Notes: generated by a model not told the origin, from the sequence alone. DNA of 64,000 nucleotides from JADJSS01 sp046329815 (GCA_046329815.1 JAXLTY010000001.1:806001-870000), one strand, 5' to 3'. Counted from the first letter of the stretch, positions 26,633 through 35,883 are shown. A program made the numbers and translations.

Positions 26633-27712
26633 ATGAATTATAAAATAAAAGAAATAGATGCGTTGCGTGGATTGGCTGTAATTATGGTTGCATGTCAACA
26701 TACAGGCAGCTATTGGTTTCTTCGTGATTATCCAATACTAATGAATAATTGCTGGCAAGCAGTAAATTTGTTTTTTGTACTTTCTGGTTTTTCATTAGCA
26801 ATACCTTATTTAACAGACAATAAATCTTTACTGTCGAGTAAAGATATTTTAGAATTTTATCAAAGAAGAGCCAAACGTTTATTGCCATTAATGATATTTA
26901 GTTCAATGATTGGCGTGTACTTTAGGTCGCATTTTGAACATGAAGCGTTTACAGATTTTATTTACGCGATCACAACTTATAATACATTTACAAAGAAGTA
27001 TTTCTTTCCACATGTAAATGATGTAATGTGGTCGCTAAGTGTTGAAATTTGGTTTAGTATTTTGTTTGTTATTATTCTTTACTTTTTTAAAAAGAAACCA
27101 TACCTGACGTTCTTTATTATTTTAATTATTTCGTTATCTGTTCGGCTATATAGTTTTACATTGCCGATAGAGTATAGAGTATTAAACTACATAAAAGATA
27201 GTTTTCCTGCAAGAATAGATGATTTTGTGCTTGGTATTATGTTATGTTATTTGATTATAAAAACAAAAATACACGAGAAAATAAATCAAAAAATGATTAT
27301 CATAATTGTATTGTGTATAGTAATCTATTTTTTATCAAAATTCAATTTTAATTTTTGGTACAATAATAGAATTTTACAAAAAAACAATACATACCTATTG
27401 TCGTTTATGAATAACTTAACGCATATCAGCATTATCGCATTGGTTATTATTTACTTCATTGCGCCGAAAATCTTAAAATTATTCTTATTAAACTATCCGC
27501 TGCGCATGTTAGGCAGAATGTCATTTTCTTTTTATTTATGGCACTCGTTTATCGTTGATTTATTTGCAGATAAAATTGGTGATATCAGCAATAGAGGCCC
27601 AATGCTGTTAGCTAAATTCTGGTTACTTTCTCTTGCCATTTCAATCATGTCATATCGCTATATAGAATTTGGTCATGTTAATAGTTGGAAAAAAGTATTT
27701 TCTTACGATTGA
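26633..27712 (+). CDS. Acyltransferase 3 (OafA/YrhL-type) membrane protein
   Basis: A 359-residue polytopic membrane protein of the Acyl_transf_3 family, with about ten hydrophobic segments. The family start EIDALRGLAVIMVACQHTG is present (arginine and the acceptor histidine visible), and LFFVLSGFSLAIPYL follows. These enzymes O-acylate polysaccharides, lipid A or peptidoglycan on the outer side of the inner membrane; the substrate is unknown. It lacks the extra SGNH domain of longer members. It is more AT-rich than the relA/spoT gene 20 bp upstream, possibly a sign of a separate history. Confidence 0.88.
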   Translation: MNYKIKEIDALRGLAVIMVACQHTGSYWFLRDYPILMNNCWQAVNLFFVLSGFSLAIPYLTDNKSLLSSKDILEFYQRRAKRLLPLMIFSSMIGVYFRSHFEHEAFTDFIYAITTYNTFTKKYFFPHVNDVMWSLSVEIWFSILFVIILYFFKKKPYLTFFIILIISLSVRLYSFTLPIEYRVLNYIKDSFPARIDDFVLGIMLCYLIIKTKIHEKINQKMIIIIVLCIVIYFLSKFNFNFWYNNRILQKNNTYLLSFMNNLTHISIIALVIIYFIAPKILKLFLLNYPLRMLGRMSFSFYLWHSFIVDLFADKIGDISNRGPMLLAKFWLLSLAISIMSYRYIEFGHVNSWKKVFSYD

Positions 27713-27829
27713 AAACTAATCAAACTATTTTCTTTGATTTATATGGAATTTCTTTAACAAAATTTAGATGAATGAACCATGTCATTTACAACGCTGAAAA
27801 TTAATTAAAAAAAATAGTAAATTTGTTCA

Positions 27830-28291
27830 ATGGCATTTGACCAAAAAGCATATAACGAAGTAAAGCATATTTTCACTACCTATCTGGAAAATAATAAGCA
27901 GCGCAAAACGCCTGAACGTTTTTCTATTTTGGAAGAAATTTATTTGCGCGAAGATCATTTTGATGCGGAAGAATTGTATTTGCAATTAAAAAATAAAAAA
28001 ATGAATGTAAGCCGCGCAACGGTTTACAATACATTGGATGTTTTGGTGCATTGCGAATTAGTGACAAAACATCAGTTTGGACAGAATCATGCGATGTACG
28101 AAAAATCGTATGGCAACCGAAATCACGATCACTTAATTTGTATTGAATGTGGCAGCGTTTTTGAGTTTTGCGATCCGCGCTTGCAGCAAGTAAAAAATAC
28201 AGCAGGCGAATTATTTGAACAACAAATAAAATCGCATTCGTTAACATTATATGGCAATTGCAACAAAGCAAATTGTGCAAATAAAAAATAA
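27830..28291 (+). CDS. Fur-family metalloregulator
   Basis: A 153-residue transcriptional repressor of the Fur/PerR/Zur family. The winged helix has NVSRATVYNTLDVLVHCELV near 57-76. The metal-sensing region has NHDHLICIECGSVFEFCD near 98-115, and a second cysteine pair occurs in YGNCNKANC near the C-terminus; the two together fit a structural zinc site. Whether it senses iron, peroxide or zinc cannot be decided from sequence. It is probably a single gene; the following GH20-like gene starts 13 bp after its stop and may be co-transcribed. Confidence 0.92.
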   Translation: MAFDQKAYNEVKHIFTTYLENNKQRKTPERFSILEEIYLREDHFDAEELYLQLKNKKMNVSRATVYNTLDVLVHCELVTKHQFGQNHAMYEKSYGNRNHDHLICIECGSVFEFCDPRLQQVKNTAGELFEQQIKSHSLTLYGNCNKANCANKK

Positions 28292-28304
28292 CTTTACACA
28301 TATT

Positions 28305-29675
28305 ATGCAAAGACCTAAACTATTTTTCACTATAGCTTTTATTTTCTGTTTTATAGTTTCATTCGCGCAGATCAGTTTGATTCCACTACCAAATGAAATA
28401 AAATATACGAATGGAAGATTTAATTATGCGAAAGGTTTTGACATAAAAACGATTCGCGGCGATGATGGAACTCGTATTGTGTCCAAACATATGACCGATT
28501 TCTTTACAGCAAAAAAAATTCCGACTGTTCAGTATTCACCAATTGCTGTTACCATTAATTTATTGAAAGACAATACAGTACCGAATGACGGTTACACGTT
28601 ATCAATCACGCCGAATACCATTGCTGTTACATCATCATCCAATGCAGGTTTATTTTATGGTTTACAAAGTTTATTTCAAATTTTTAACCAGGACACATCT
28701 ACTTTTAAAAAAGGAAAATCAGATACATTATTTAAAACATTGCCTTGTATCGAAATTAAAGATATACCTGCGTTTTCTTTTCGCGGCTTTCAAATAGATG
28801 TATGTACTCATTTTTTTTCTGCTGATGTACTGAAAAAATATATCGATGAAATGGCAAAGCTGAAATTAAATCAGTTGCAGTTGAAATTAGCAGATATGAA
28901 TGTATGCAGATTACCGTTAACCAATCTTCCGAAATCTACAATCAGCGATTCTGTCAGCATTCAAAATGCTGATGCTTATTACAGTTTATATTCAAAAGAT
29001 GATATTGCCGGTTTGGTAAAATATGCCAGAGAGCGTTTTATCAATATCATACCTGAGATCGATTTTTCTTATTTACTAAAAAATGATACTGCGCTCAATC
29101 AGAAAAAAAGTATCGATGAAATTTTGACATTATTTCCTGGTAAATATTTACATATCAGCAATGTAAATTATTTCAGCAAAGAGACGATCGATTACATTAC
29201 TGCAAAAGGAATAAAAATAATCGGATATGACAATGCTTCATCGACATCGGTTGTTCAATCATATAAGAACAATAATGCCGGAAGCAAGGCAGCTCAAAAC
29301 GGTACTGATGTAATCATGTCGCCGCGCGCATTTACGGCGCTCGATAATTATCAATATTGGGACGACAGTAAGTTATCAAAATCGATGTTGTATTTGCCTT
29401 TAGATAAAGCATATAATTTTGATCCGTTATCAAAAATAAAAGACGAAAAAACGATTGCGCATATTCTTGGTGGCGCTGCTACAATCAATACACAATTCTA
29501 TAAAACAGAACTGCAATTACAAAAGATTGTTTTTCCAAGATTGTATGCTATTGCTGAATGTTTATGGACAAAAAAATCTAATAAAAACGGCTTTAAAGAC
29601 TTTAATCTTCGCTTAGATATAGTTGGTTATCCTGGTCAGCCAACAGACAGAATCAGTTGGGTAAAGTTTAAATAA
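28305..29675 (+). CDS. GH20 beta-hexosaminidase-like protein lacking catalytic residues
   Basis: A 456-residue exported protein (signal peptide from MQRPKLFFTI to SFAQ) with a GH20b-like N-terminal domain (LIPLPNEIKYTNGRF, LFYGLQSLFQI) and a GH20-like TIM barrel (FRGFQIDVCTHFF). Chosen start: ATG at 28305; the track-style earlier start overlaps fur. The barrel is short, and the key positions differ from active enzymes: the segment equivalent to H-x-G-G-D-E reads HISNVN (residues 283-288), PEID is followed by FSYLL instead of MPGH, and the later W-D-E is YDN. It is therefore likely a non-catalytic sugar-binding relative (inference). Its stop meets the stop of the convergent transporter. Confidence 0.78.
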   Translation: MQRPKLFFTIAFIFCFIVSFAQISLIPLPNEIKYTNGRFNYAKGFDIKTIRGDDGTRIVSKHMTDFFTAKKIPTVQYSPIAVTINLLKDNTVPNDGYTLSITPNTIAVTSSSNAGLFYGLQSLFQIFNQDTSTFKKGKSDTLFKTLPCIEIKDIPAFSFRGFQIDVCTHFFSADVLKKYIDEMAKLKLNQLQLKLADMNVCRLPLTNLPKSTISDSVSIQNADAYYSLYSKDDIAGLVKYARERFINIIPEIDFSYLLKNDTALNQKKSIDEILTLFPGKYLHISNVNYFSKETIDYITAKGIKIIGYDNASSTSVVQSYKNNNAGSKAAQNGTDVIMSPRAFTALDNYQYWDDSKLSKSMLYLPLDKAYNFDPLSKIKDEKTIAHILGGAATINTQFYKTELQLQKIVFPRLYAIAECLWTKKSNKNGFKDFNLRLDIVGYPGQPTDRISWVKFK

Positions 29676-30008
29676 CTAACCTGCGTTTATTAAAATAATT
29701 CCTGCAATAATCGCGAAAGTACCGGTTACATGTTTCCAGTTCATCGCTTCATGAAACCAGAAGTACGACATAAAAAATAAACCAATTATAGTTACTGAAA
29801 AAAAGACCGCACTGCCTGTATTCAGCGAGATGGTTTTCAATGCTTCTGTAAAACAAACGGAATTTAAGAAGCCAAAAACCAAACTTGCAATCATGATCAT
29901 CCAGTATTTGAATGGATTTTTTTCAACCATAGATGCATATTTAAATCCGATATTGGTGATAACATTAAATAATATCGCCAGCCACAACATGTAATTGCTT
30001 AGTACCAT
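29676..30008 (-). CDS. Small EamA/SMR-like drug/metabolite transporter
   Basis: A 110-residue protein with four hydrophobic helices, the size of small multidrug resistance or single EamA half-unit proteins. Visible are LWLAILFNVITNIGFKYA, FGFLNSVCFTEALKTI and an acidic/aromatic WFHEAMNWKHVTG loop before the last helix (GTFAIIAGIILINAG). It probably works as a dimer in the inner membrane. The stop codon directly adjoins that of the convergent GH20-like gene (no spacer). The substrate is unknown. Confidence 0.75.
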   Translation of the reverse strand: MVLSNYMLWLAILFNVITNIGFKYASMVEKNPFKYWMIMIASLVFGFLNSVCFTEALKTISLNTGSAVFFSVTIIGLFFMSYFWFHEAMNWKHVTGTFAIIAGIILINAG

Positions 30009-30174
30009 TTTCTTTTTCGTTTTAGTGTGAGTCTAATATACTTTAAATAAACAGCAAATCATCTTTATGCTTTATTTTTCTTAACGAATTTTAAGTAATC
30101 ATTAAGTTATTTTTCTAAAACACTGATAATCAACATTATATTATTCATTTATGTTTATATCTAAATCGATATAC

Positions 30175-30191
30175 TCTATATGTTTGGTAGA
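30175..30191 (+). promoter_or_regulatory. Operator-like TCTAT-N7-GTAGA overlapping the TonB receptor promoter
   Basis: TCTAT at 30175-30179 and GTAGA at 30187-30191, seven bases apart: nine of ten arm bases equal the motif TCTAT-N7-ATAGA found at 36987 and 37105. A TAnnTTTG -7 box (TATGTTTG, 30179-30186) lies inside it, so a bound repressor would cover the promoter. Confidence 0.5.
30179..30186 (+). promoter_or_regulatory. Putative -7 box of the TonB receptor gene
   Basis: TATGTTTG, an exact TAnnTTTG match, 47 bp before the ATG and inside the operator-like palindrome. Confidence 0.45.
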
Positions 30192-30233
30192 TTTTATAGA
30201 TTTGTCGAGAATTAATCACTACAATCATTTTTT

Positions 30234-33104
30234 ATGTTAAAAAGAATACAAAGTCTTCTACTATTGCTTGCAATCTCAGTGTTTACTGATCTTCACGCAC
30301 AGGATTCAATTAACACAACCACTATTCAAACACAACCGGCATTACAAGGAATTGTAAAAGGTAAAATTATCGATGAATCGAAGAAAGAACCTTTGCAAGG
30401 TGTGAATGTTACGGTAAAAGGAACTACAGAAGGTGCAACCACCGATGAAAACGGTGCCTTTGAAATCAGAACATCAAAAGAATTTCCACTGACATTACAA
30501 ATTACATACATCGGTTATGCAAATAAAGAAATCGAAGTAAAAGACGCAACTGAAATTGGTGTGAAATTAAAAGAAGAAAGTTCCATGATTAATGAAGTCG
30601 TTGTTTCTGCTTCGCGTGTATCTGAAAAAATATTGCAATCGCCGGTAAGTATAGAAAAACTGGACAATACTGCTATTAAACAAACACCATCACCTACTTT
30701 TTTTGATGCACTGGAAAATTTAAAAGGCGTTCAGATGACAACCTTGAGTTTAGGTTTTAAAGTACCGAACACGCGTGGTTTTGCAAACACGACCAACTCA
30801 CGTTTTTTACAATTAGTGGACGGTGCCGACACACAATCGCCTGGTATCGGTGCGCCGATCGCGAATGCGGTTGGTCCAAGTGAATTAGATGTTCAAAGCG
30901 TTGAGTTGATTCCTGGTGCTGCGTCTGCTATTTACGGTATGAACGCAATTAATGGTGTTTCTTACATTACAACTAAAGATCCGTTTATTCATAAAGGTTT
31001 GAGCATTTATCAAAAAGTTGGTTTTAATCACATCAGTGATCCGAACAGCAAAATAAAACCGTTGACAGAAACAGCTATTCGCATCGCGAATACATACAAA
31101 GACAAATTAGCATACAAGATTAATGTTTCTTATTTCAAAGCTTATGACTGGATTGCCGATGACAATACTGATTTAAACGCAACAGCTAATACAAAATTGG
31201 GCTTAACAGGCGATAATAATCCTGGTGCCGATCCGATCAATGGTTATGGTAATGAAAGCACGAACAGAAAAGACATCGTATTACGCGGTAAAACATACCA
31301 GGTTGCGCGTACCGGTTACAGCGAAAAAGATTTCCTGGATTATAATGTTCAAAACATCAAAGGTGATTTACAGTTAGCGTATAAATTCAAAACGGATAAT
31401 GTAGTTTCTTACACATACAGAGTTGGTACTGCTGATAATGTGTATCAACGTGGTAACAGAATAAAATTAGACAACACATTATTGCAGCAACATAAATTAG
31501 AATTCACCGGAAAAAATTACTTTTTCAGAACTTACATAACCACTGAAAACACAGGCGATTCGTATAATGCGCGTCCGATGGCTGAAAACTTAGACAGAAG
31601 TTTTAAAACAGACACAAAATGGTTCAGCGATTTTACAACACGTTTCAATGCATTAACCACCAACTCATCTACCGGCGATTCGATTATCAACGCATTAGCG
31701 TTGGCTCGCCAATATGCAGACTCCGGTCGTTTACAACCAGGTTCAGCTGCCTTACAGGAAAAATTAAAAGCATTGGCTCAAATCAATAACTGGGACAGAG
31801 GCGCTGGCTTAAAATTAAAAAGCAAGATCATTCATTTAGAAGGTCAATATAATTTGACACATGTGGTAAAATATTTTGAATTATTAATTGGCGCTGAATT
31901 CAGAGATTTTAATGTTTCTCCGGATGGCAACAGTTTCATCAATCCAAAAGGTATCAATGAAGGTGGTTTAACGTTTGACTCCAGCAAATTATTTAAAAAC
32001 TTTAATTACTATAAAGTCGGTGGATTTTTCCAGGCAACTAAAACGGTTTGGAAAGAAAGAATCAAATTTGTAGCGGCTTTGCGTGTAGATAAAGTACAAT
32101 ACTTCAAACCTGCAGTAAATCCACGCTTAGCCATCGTAATTTCACCAACACCTAAACACAACTTCCGTTTATCATGGCAAAACGGTTACCGTTTCCCAAC
32201 ATTATTTGAAGGATTTTCTTATGTGGACAATGGTGGCGTAAAACGTTTAGGTGGCTTGGAAGTTTTGGCTGGCGGACAAAATATTATCGAAAACTCGTAC
32301 ATCAGAAATACCGTACGAGCATTCAACAATGCAGTGAAAGACAGCACCAACACCGGTCGTTTTACCGAAGTACAGGCAATTGAAGCGAACAAAGGCATCC
32401 TGCAAAAAAGTCCTTTCGATTACATTAAACCGGAACGCATTAACTCTATCGAAGTTGGTTACAAAGGTTTATTCTTAAAAGATAAAATTTTTGTGGATGT
32501 AGATTACTACTTCAATATCTATCATGATTTTATCGGTCAAGTAGAGATCACACGTATCAATAAAGGTACGATTGGTGTAGATGATTCTACCGTTTATTAT
32601 GCAAGAACGGCAGGTTCATTTGGAAAAAACACCAACTTCCGTTTATTCACCAACTCACAGGCAGTAGTGCGCAACCATGGTGTGAGCGCTGCCGTTTCTT
32701 ATAACTTCTGGAAAACATTCTCTTTGTCGGTAAATTATAGTTGGGCAAAACTAAAAGGTGTAAAAAATACAGACATTTTAATTCCGGCATTCAACACACC
32801 TGAACATACAGTTAATATAAGCATTGGCGCTAAAGAAGCATTCAAAAACTTCGGTTTCAATATTACCTGGAGATGGCAAAGCAAATTCTATTGGGACAGC
32901 CAGTTAGCAGCAGGAACCGTACCATCATTCAACACATTAGATGCACAGATCAATTACAAAGTTCCGAAAGCTTTTAGTACGTTTAAATTAGGTGCAACGA
33001 ATATTACAAACAAATACTATACACAATATGTAGGTGGTCCGGCAATTGGCGCACTATGCTATTTCTCCTGGACAGTGGATGGTTTATTTGAAAAGAAAAA
33101 CTAA
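30234..33104 (+). CDS. TonB-dependent outer-membrane receptor
   Basis: A 956-residue outer-membrane transporter. A signal peptide (MLKRIQSLLLLLAISVFTDLHAQ) is followed by a carboxypeptidase D regulatory-like domain (about 38-118: GIVKGKIIDESKKEPLQGVN), then the plug domain (about 130-245: NEVVVSASRVSEKILQSPVS, FKVPNTRGFANTTNSRFLQLV, SIYGMNAINGV-like loop) and a long barrel ending in an aromatic residue stretch (CYFSWTVDGLFEKKN). No SusD partner follows, so it is not a typical glycan locus. It imports an unknown ligand with TonB energy. A hairpin terminator separates it from the TauE/SafE gene. The operator-like motif at its promoter links it to the 37-kb genes. Confidence 0.92.
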   Translation: MLKRIQSLLLLLAISVFTDLHAQDSINTTTIQTQPALQGIVKGKIIDESKKEPLQGVNVTVKGTTEGATTDENGAFEIRTSKEFPLTLQITYIGYANKEIEVKDATEIGVKLKEESSMINEVVVSASRVSEKILQSPVSIEKLDNTAIKQTPSPTFFDALENLKGVQMTTLSLGFKVPNTRGFANTTNSRFLQLVDGADTQSPGIGAPIANAVGPSELDVQSVELIPGAASAIYGMNAINGVSYITTKDPFIHKGLSIYQKVGFNHISDPNSKIKPLTETAIRIANTYKDKLAYKINVSYFKAYDWIADDNTDLNATANTKLGLTGDNNPGADPINGYGNESTNRKDIVLRGKTYQVARTGYSEKDFLDYNVQNIKGDLQLAYKFKTDNVVSYTYRVGTADNVYQRGNRIKLDNTLLQQHKLEFTGKNYFFRTYITTENTGDSYNARPMAENLDRSFKTDTKWFSDFTTRFNALTTNSSTGDSIINALALARQYADSGRLQPGSAALQEKLKALAQINNWDRGAGLKLKSKIIHLEGQYNLTHVVKYFELLIGAEFRDFNVSPDGNSFINPKGINEGGLTFDSSKLFKNFNYYKVGGFFQATKTVWKERIKFVAALRVDKVQYFKPAVNPRLAIVISPTPKHNFRLSWQNGYRFPTLFEGFSYVDNGGVKRLGGLEVLAGGQNIIENSYIRNTVRAFNNAVKDSTNTGRFTEVQAIEANKGILQKSPFDYIKPERINSIEVGYKGLFLKDKIFVDVDYYFNIYHDFIGQVEITRINKGTIGVDDSTVYYARTAGSFGKNTNFRLFTNSQAVVRNHGVSAAVSYNFWKTFSLSVNYSWAKLKGVKNTDILIPAFNTPEHTVNISIGAKEAFKNFGFNITWRWQSKFYWDSQLAAGTVPSFNTLDAQINYKVPKAFSTFKLGATNITNKYYTQYVGGPAIGALCYFSWTVDGLFEKKN

Positions 33105-33127
33105 TTAAATTATAAAATCAGCGAATG

Positions 33128-33163
33128 ATAGTTTGGAGTTTTAAAAAGCTCCAAACTATTTTT
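33128..33163 (+). terminator. Intrinsic terminator after the TonB receptor gene
   Basis: ATAGTTTGGAG at 33128-33138 pairs exactly with CTCCAAACTAT at 33149-33159, then T-run. Confidence 0.88.
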
Positions 33164-33186
33164 CAGTTAAACGTAAAATACAAAAA

Positions 33187-34053
33187 ATGGAAAAAATAAA
33201 TCTTAAATATGTAGCCGCAACGATCATTACATTAAAGGTGAGTTTAATTTCCTTTTTGTTATGGAAGATATTTACAACGCACCCAAATCCATTAACCACC
33301 TTTCAATTTGACATGCAGTTCTTTTTATATGTTGGTGCCGGTTTTATAGCGCAAATCATTGACGGCGCATTGGGCATGGCGTATGGTGTAAGTTGTTCTA
33401 CAATGTTGCTAAGTGTTGGAGTACCACCGGCTATCGCATCTGCAAGTGTGCATACCGCAGAAGTATTTACTACGGGCGTTTCCGGTTTGTCGCATATTTT
33501 TATGCGTAATATTGATAAACGTTTATTTTTTAAGCTGGTATTTACAGGTGTATTGGGTGCAATATTTGGCGCTTTCTTAATTTCTAAAATATTAGACGGC
33601 AAAATTATTAAACCATACGTTTCCGCTTATTTAGTGATATTGGGAATTTATATTTTGGTAAAAAGTTTCCGGCAAATACCAAGCAAACAAAGTAGTTGGA
33701 CATATGCGCCATACTTAGGTTTTATCGGCGCATTCTTCGACTCAGTTGGCGGCGGCGGCTGGGGCCCGATCGTGTCTTCTAATTTAATTGACAAAGGAAC
33801 TTCGCCTAAAGAAGTAATTGGTACGGTAAACACTGCAGAATTCTTTGTTACATTTTTCAGTACCGGTGTTTTTATTTTTGTACTTGGAATCGAGGCCTGG
33901 AAACCGGTGCTTGCTTTAATTATTGGTGGTGTTATTGCGGCACCAATCGGCGCATACATTTTACGATTCATGGCGCCAAAAACGATTATGCGTTTGGTAG
34001 GTATTTTAATTATTACCATCAGCACCTATACTATTTATAAATCATTCCAGTAA
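33187..34053 (+). CDS. TauE/SafE family permease
   Basis: A 288-residue inner-membrane protein of the TauE/SafE (anion exporter-like) family with about eight hydrophobic helices and two internally similar halves: AGFIAQIIDGALGMAYG near 53-69 and GFIGAFFDSVGGGGWGP near 178-194. Members are linked to export of sulfite or other sulfonate-derived anions, though the substrate is rarely proven. It lies downstream of the TonB receptor behind a terminator and is followed by its own strong terminator, so it is a single-gene unit. No -7 box is obvious in the 82-bp spacer. Confidence 0.88.
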   Translation: MEKINLKYVAATIITLKVSLISFLLWKIFTTHPNPLTTFQFDMQFFLYVGAGFIAQIIDGALGMAYGVSCSTMLLSVGVPPAIASASVHTAEVFTTGVSGLSHIFMRNIDKRLFFKLVFTGVLGAIFGAFLISKILDGKIIKPYVSAYLVILGIYILVKSFRQIPSKQSSWTYAPYLGFIGAFFDSVGGGGWGPIVSSNLIDKGTSPKEVIGTVNTAEFFVTFFSTGVFIFVLGIEAWKPVLALIIGGVIAAPIGAYILRFMAPKTIMRLVGILIITISTYTIYKSFQ

Positions 34054-34081
34054 CAGGTTTAAATTTCTCACTCGAAATATA

Positions 34082-34116
34082 AATACGGTAGTTTTTGAAA
34101 CTACCGTATTTTTTTT
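34082..34116 (+). terminator. Strong terminator after the TauE/SafE gene
   Basis: AATACGGTAGTTT at 34082-34094 pairs with AAACTACCGTATT at 34098-34110 around a 3-base loop, then T-run. Confidence 0.92.
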
Positions 34117-34139
34117 GAGCGAAAATCACTTTTTTGCTA

Positions 34140-34202
34140 CCAAGAAACATCCGTGAAGTGCCAAGATGCATCCGTAAAGTATCAAGAAGCATCTGTGAAG
34201 TG
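34140..34202. repeat. Three-unit 21-bp tandem repeat
   Basis: Three 21-bp units in exact register at 34140, 34161 and 34182, each with the pattern CCAAGAA-x-CATCCGTGAAGTG or a near variant. The core ATCCGTGAA resembles ATCTCGTGAA in the larger array at 10973. It is followed by two copies of TTTTTGGCAG (34217-34241). The 305-bp spacer 34054-34358 also holds the terminator above and otherwise shows nothing I recognise. Confidence 0.8.
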
Positions 34203-34358
34203 CATTTTTTGTGCTATTTTGGCAGTTTTTGGCAGTTTTTGTTCAAAAGCACAAAAATGTCATTTAGTTTTGGAAAAGATATGAAAAGACATAAAAAAAT
34301 CTGAATAGTAAAATACTATTCAGATTCGTTATGATTTTTAACAGTTTTATTTCGTAAA

Positions 34359-34478
34359 TTATTTCAATTGCTTTCTTTTCTTTTTTCTGAAACATTCAAA
34401 CACGAGCAAGTACAACATCAGTATAATGATGGACAGAACCGATAAAAGGTCAATGTCATATTTTTTAAACGGTTTCAA
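34359..34478 (-). CDS. Possible small membrane protein (39 codons, TTG start)
   Basis: An open frame directly downstream of, and overlapping, the end of the FAD/NAD(P) protein gene. From a TTG at 34478 it gives 39 residues: a short basic head (KPFKKYDID), one hydrophobic helix (SVLSIIILMLYLLVF) and a lysine/arginine-rich tail (CFRKKKRKQLK). The layout fits a single-pass small membrane protein with an inside basic tail, translated by coupling. No ATG start exists in frame except an internal one within the helix. It is too short for the usual gene finders; the call is tentative. Confidence 0.35.
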   Translation of the reverse strand: MKPFKKYDIDLLSVLSIIILMLYLLVFECFRKKKRKQLK

Positions 34479-35853
34479 TAGTAGATTCGATTAATAGTTT
34501 TGCCAGTTGATGCGCCTGCACTCTTATTTCAGGAATCGCGGTCGATTCAAACAAAATGCCTTTCAGTCCGTTGCCGATCGTGTAAAAATCAGGCAGCACA
34601 TTATTTTCTTTATCTAATAATCTACCGTCAGGTAACACATTAAAACCTAATCCTAACTGGTCGGTACAAAGCCATCCTTTTGCAAACAGGTTTTTAAATA
34701 ATACCGAATCCGTTGACAACGGATTGAGCTGCGGTCCGCTGCAATTGATTACTTTATTTACGGTTATAGTTTTCAATTCCTGCGTTTCTTTCTCAATATA
34801 TGTTACTTCAAATCCTTTTTCAGTAGCAGTTATTTCCTGTATTCTTCCGCCAAGAACCTGAAGCTGCTTTTTGTCTTTCAGCAAATGTAATATGTCTGCA
34901 CAAATTACCGGAATACGATGCCGAACAACAGTCCATAACGAACCCAAATGCCTGTAAAAACGTTTCTGTTCTTTCAGCGACAGTCTGTCCCAAATTGCAG
35001 GCAGCGAAGGACGAATGGTATCTACCACCACACGCCAGTCGATACCTGATTTAATACCAATGTCGATGTGTTTTCGTATAATAGAAAAAAGATCTTTTGC
35101 ATTTGCCGCTTCGAGCAACTCTGCTGTATAATCATTGTATTTCTGATGACGGCTGCATGGATAATGTGTGAACGGTAAATAGCCGTTTCTCGACAGCGCG
35201 ATGATCTTTCCTTTATGTATTTGATGATACAGATCCAATACTTTATCGACCATTGTTAAACCGGTACCGATAATCAGTACATCGTCTGTTCTTTTCAGGT
35301 TATTGTTCAGTTCATTCGACCATGGATTTCTGAAATAATTTGCTTCGTTTACATAATCCATATTATTCAGTCGCAGATTTGATGGCAGAAAATTTCCTGT
35401 TGCTAATACAATATCGTTGCTAAATATTTTTTTCTGATTGCTTAAAGTCAAAATATAATGATCGTTTTCCATGTCAATATCTATGTCTGTTACTTCAGCA
35501 TGTATCAGTTCAATAGAAACCGATGTATTCTTTTTGAGATAAGAAAACAGGTTATCTTTTATATAATCGCCATAAATTTTGCGTGGTACATAATCGTGTT
35601 CAGAATAAGAGTATCCTTTTTTCAGTAACCATTCAAAAAAATCATTGGCATAGTCGTGATAAATTCCCATCAGGTTGGCAGGAACATTTAATAAGTGATA
35701 ATCTTTATCAGTAGAATAAGCAGTACCGATTCCAAATTCGCCGGATTTTTCAATCCATTTTACAGCAATCGGAGCATCTGAATGATACTTGAGTATGTTT
35801 ATTAAAATTAATGCACCTGAAGCGCCACCGCCAATGATTGTTATAGTTTTCAT
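34465..35853 (-). CDS. FAD/NAD(P)-binding protein (NAD_binding_9 type)
   Basis: A 462-residue flavoprotein. The N-terminal loop ITIIGGGASGALILINI (about 4-20) binds FAD; the motif GEFGIGTAYSTDKDYHLLNVPA (split here as GEFGIGTAYST and YHLLNVPA, about 38-58) is typical of this family, which is related to lysine/ornithine N-monooxygenases and hydroxyacylglutathione-like FAD-NAD(P) proteins. VLIIGTGLTMVDKV near 195-208 is the second nucleotide loop. It is cytoplasmic with unknown substrate. It is the downstream gene of a two-gene run with the phytanoyl-CoA dioxygenase-like gene, across 168 bp with two inverted repeats. Confidence 0.83.
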   Translation of the reverse strand: MKTITIIGGGASGALILINILKYHSDAPIAVKWIEKSGEFGIGTAYSTDKDYHLLNVPANLMGIYHDYANDFFEWLLKKGYSYSEHDYVPRKIYGDYIKDNLFSYLKKNTSVSIELIHAEVTDIDIDMENDHYILTLSNQKKIFSNDIVLATGNFLPSNLRLNNMDYVNEANYFRNPWSNELNNNLKRTDDVLIIGTGLTMVDKVLDLYHQIHKGKIIALSRNGYLPFTHYPCSRHQKYNDYTAELLEAANAKDLFSIIRKHIDIGIKSGIDWRVVVDTIRPSLPAIWDRLSLKEQKRFYRHLGSLWTVVRHRIPVICADILHLLKDKKQLQVLGGRIQEITATEKGFEVTYIEKETQELKTITVNKVINCSGPQLNPLSTDSVLFKNLFAKGWLCTDQLGLGFNVLPDGRLLDKENNVLPDFYTIGNGLKGILFESTAIPEIRVQAHQLAKLLIESTIETV

Positions 35854-35883
35854 ATACTACCTATTTCATTTAACAAAAGTTGA

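Noticed and set aside
27818..27825. TAAATTTG as a -7 box for fur
   Set aside because: It ends 4 bp before the ATG; same objection as for serA.
28251..28304. Longer start of the GH20-like gene
   Set aside because: It would overlap the end of fur and place 18 charged residues before a clean signal peptide.
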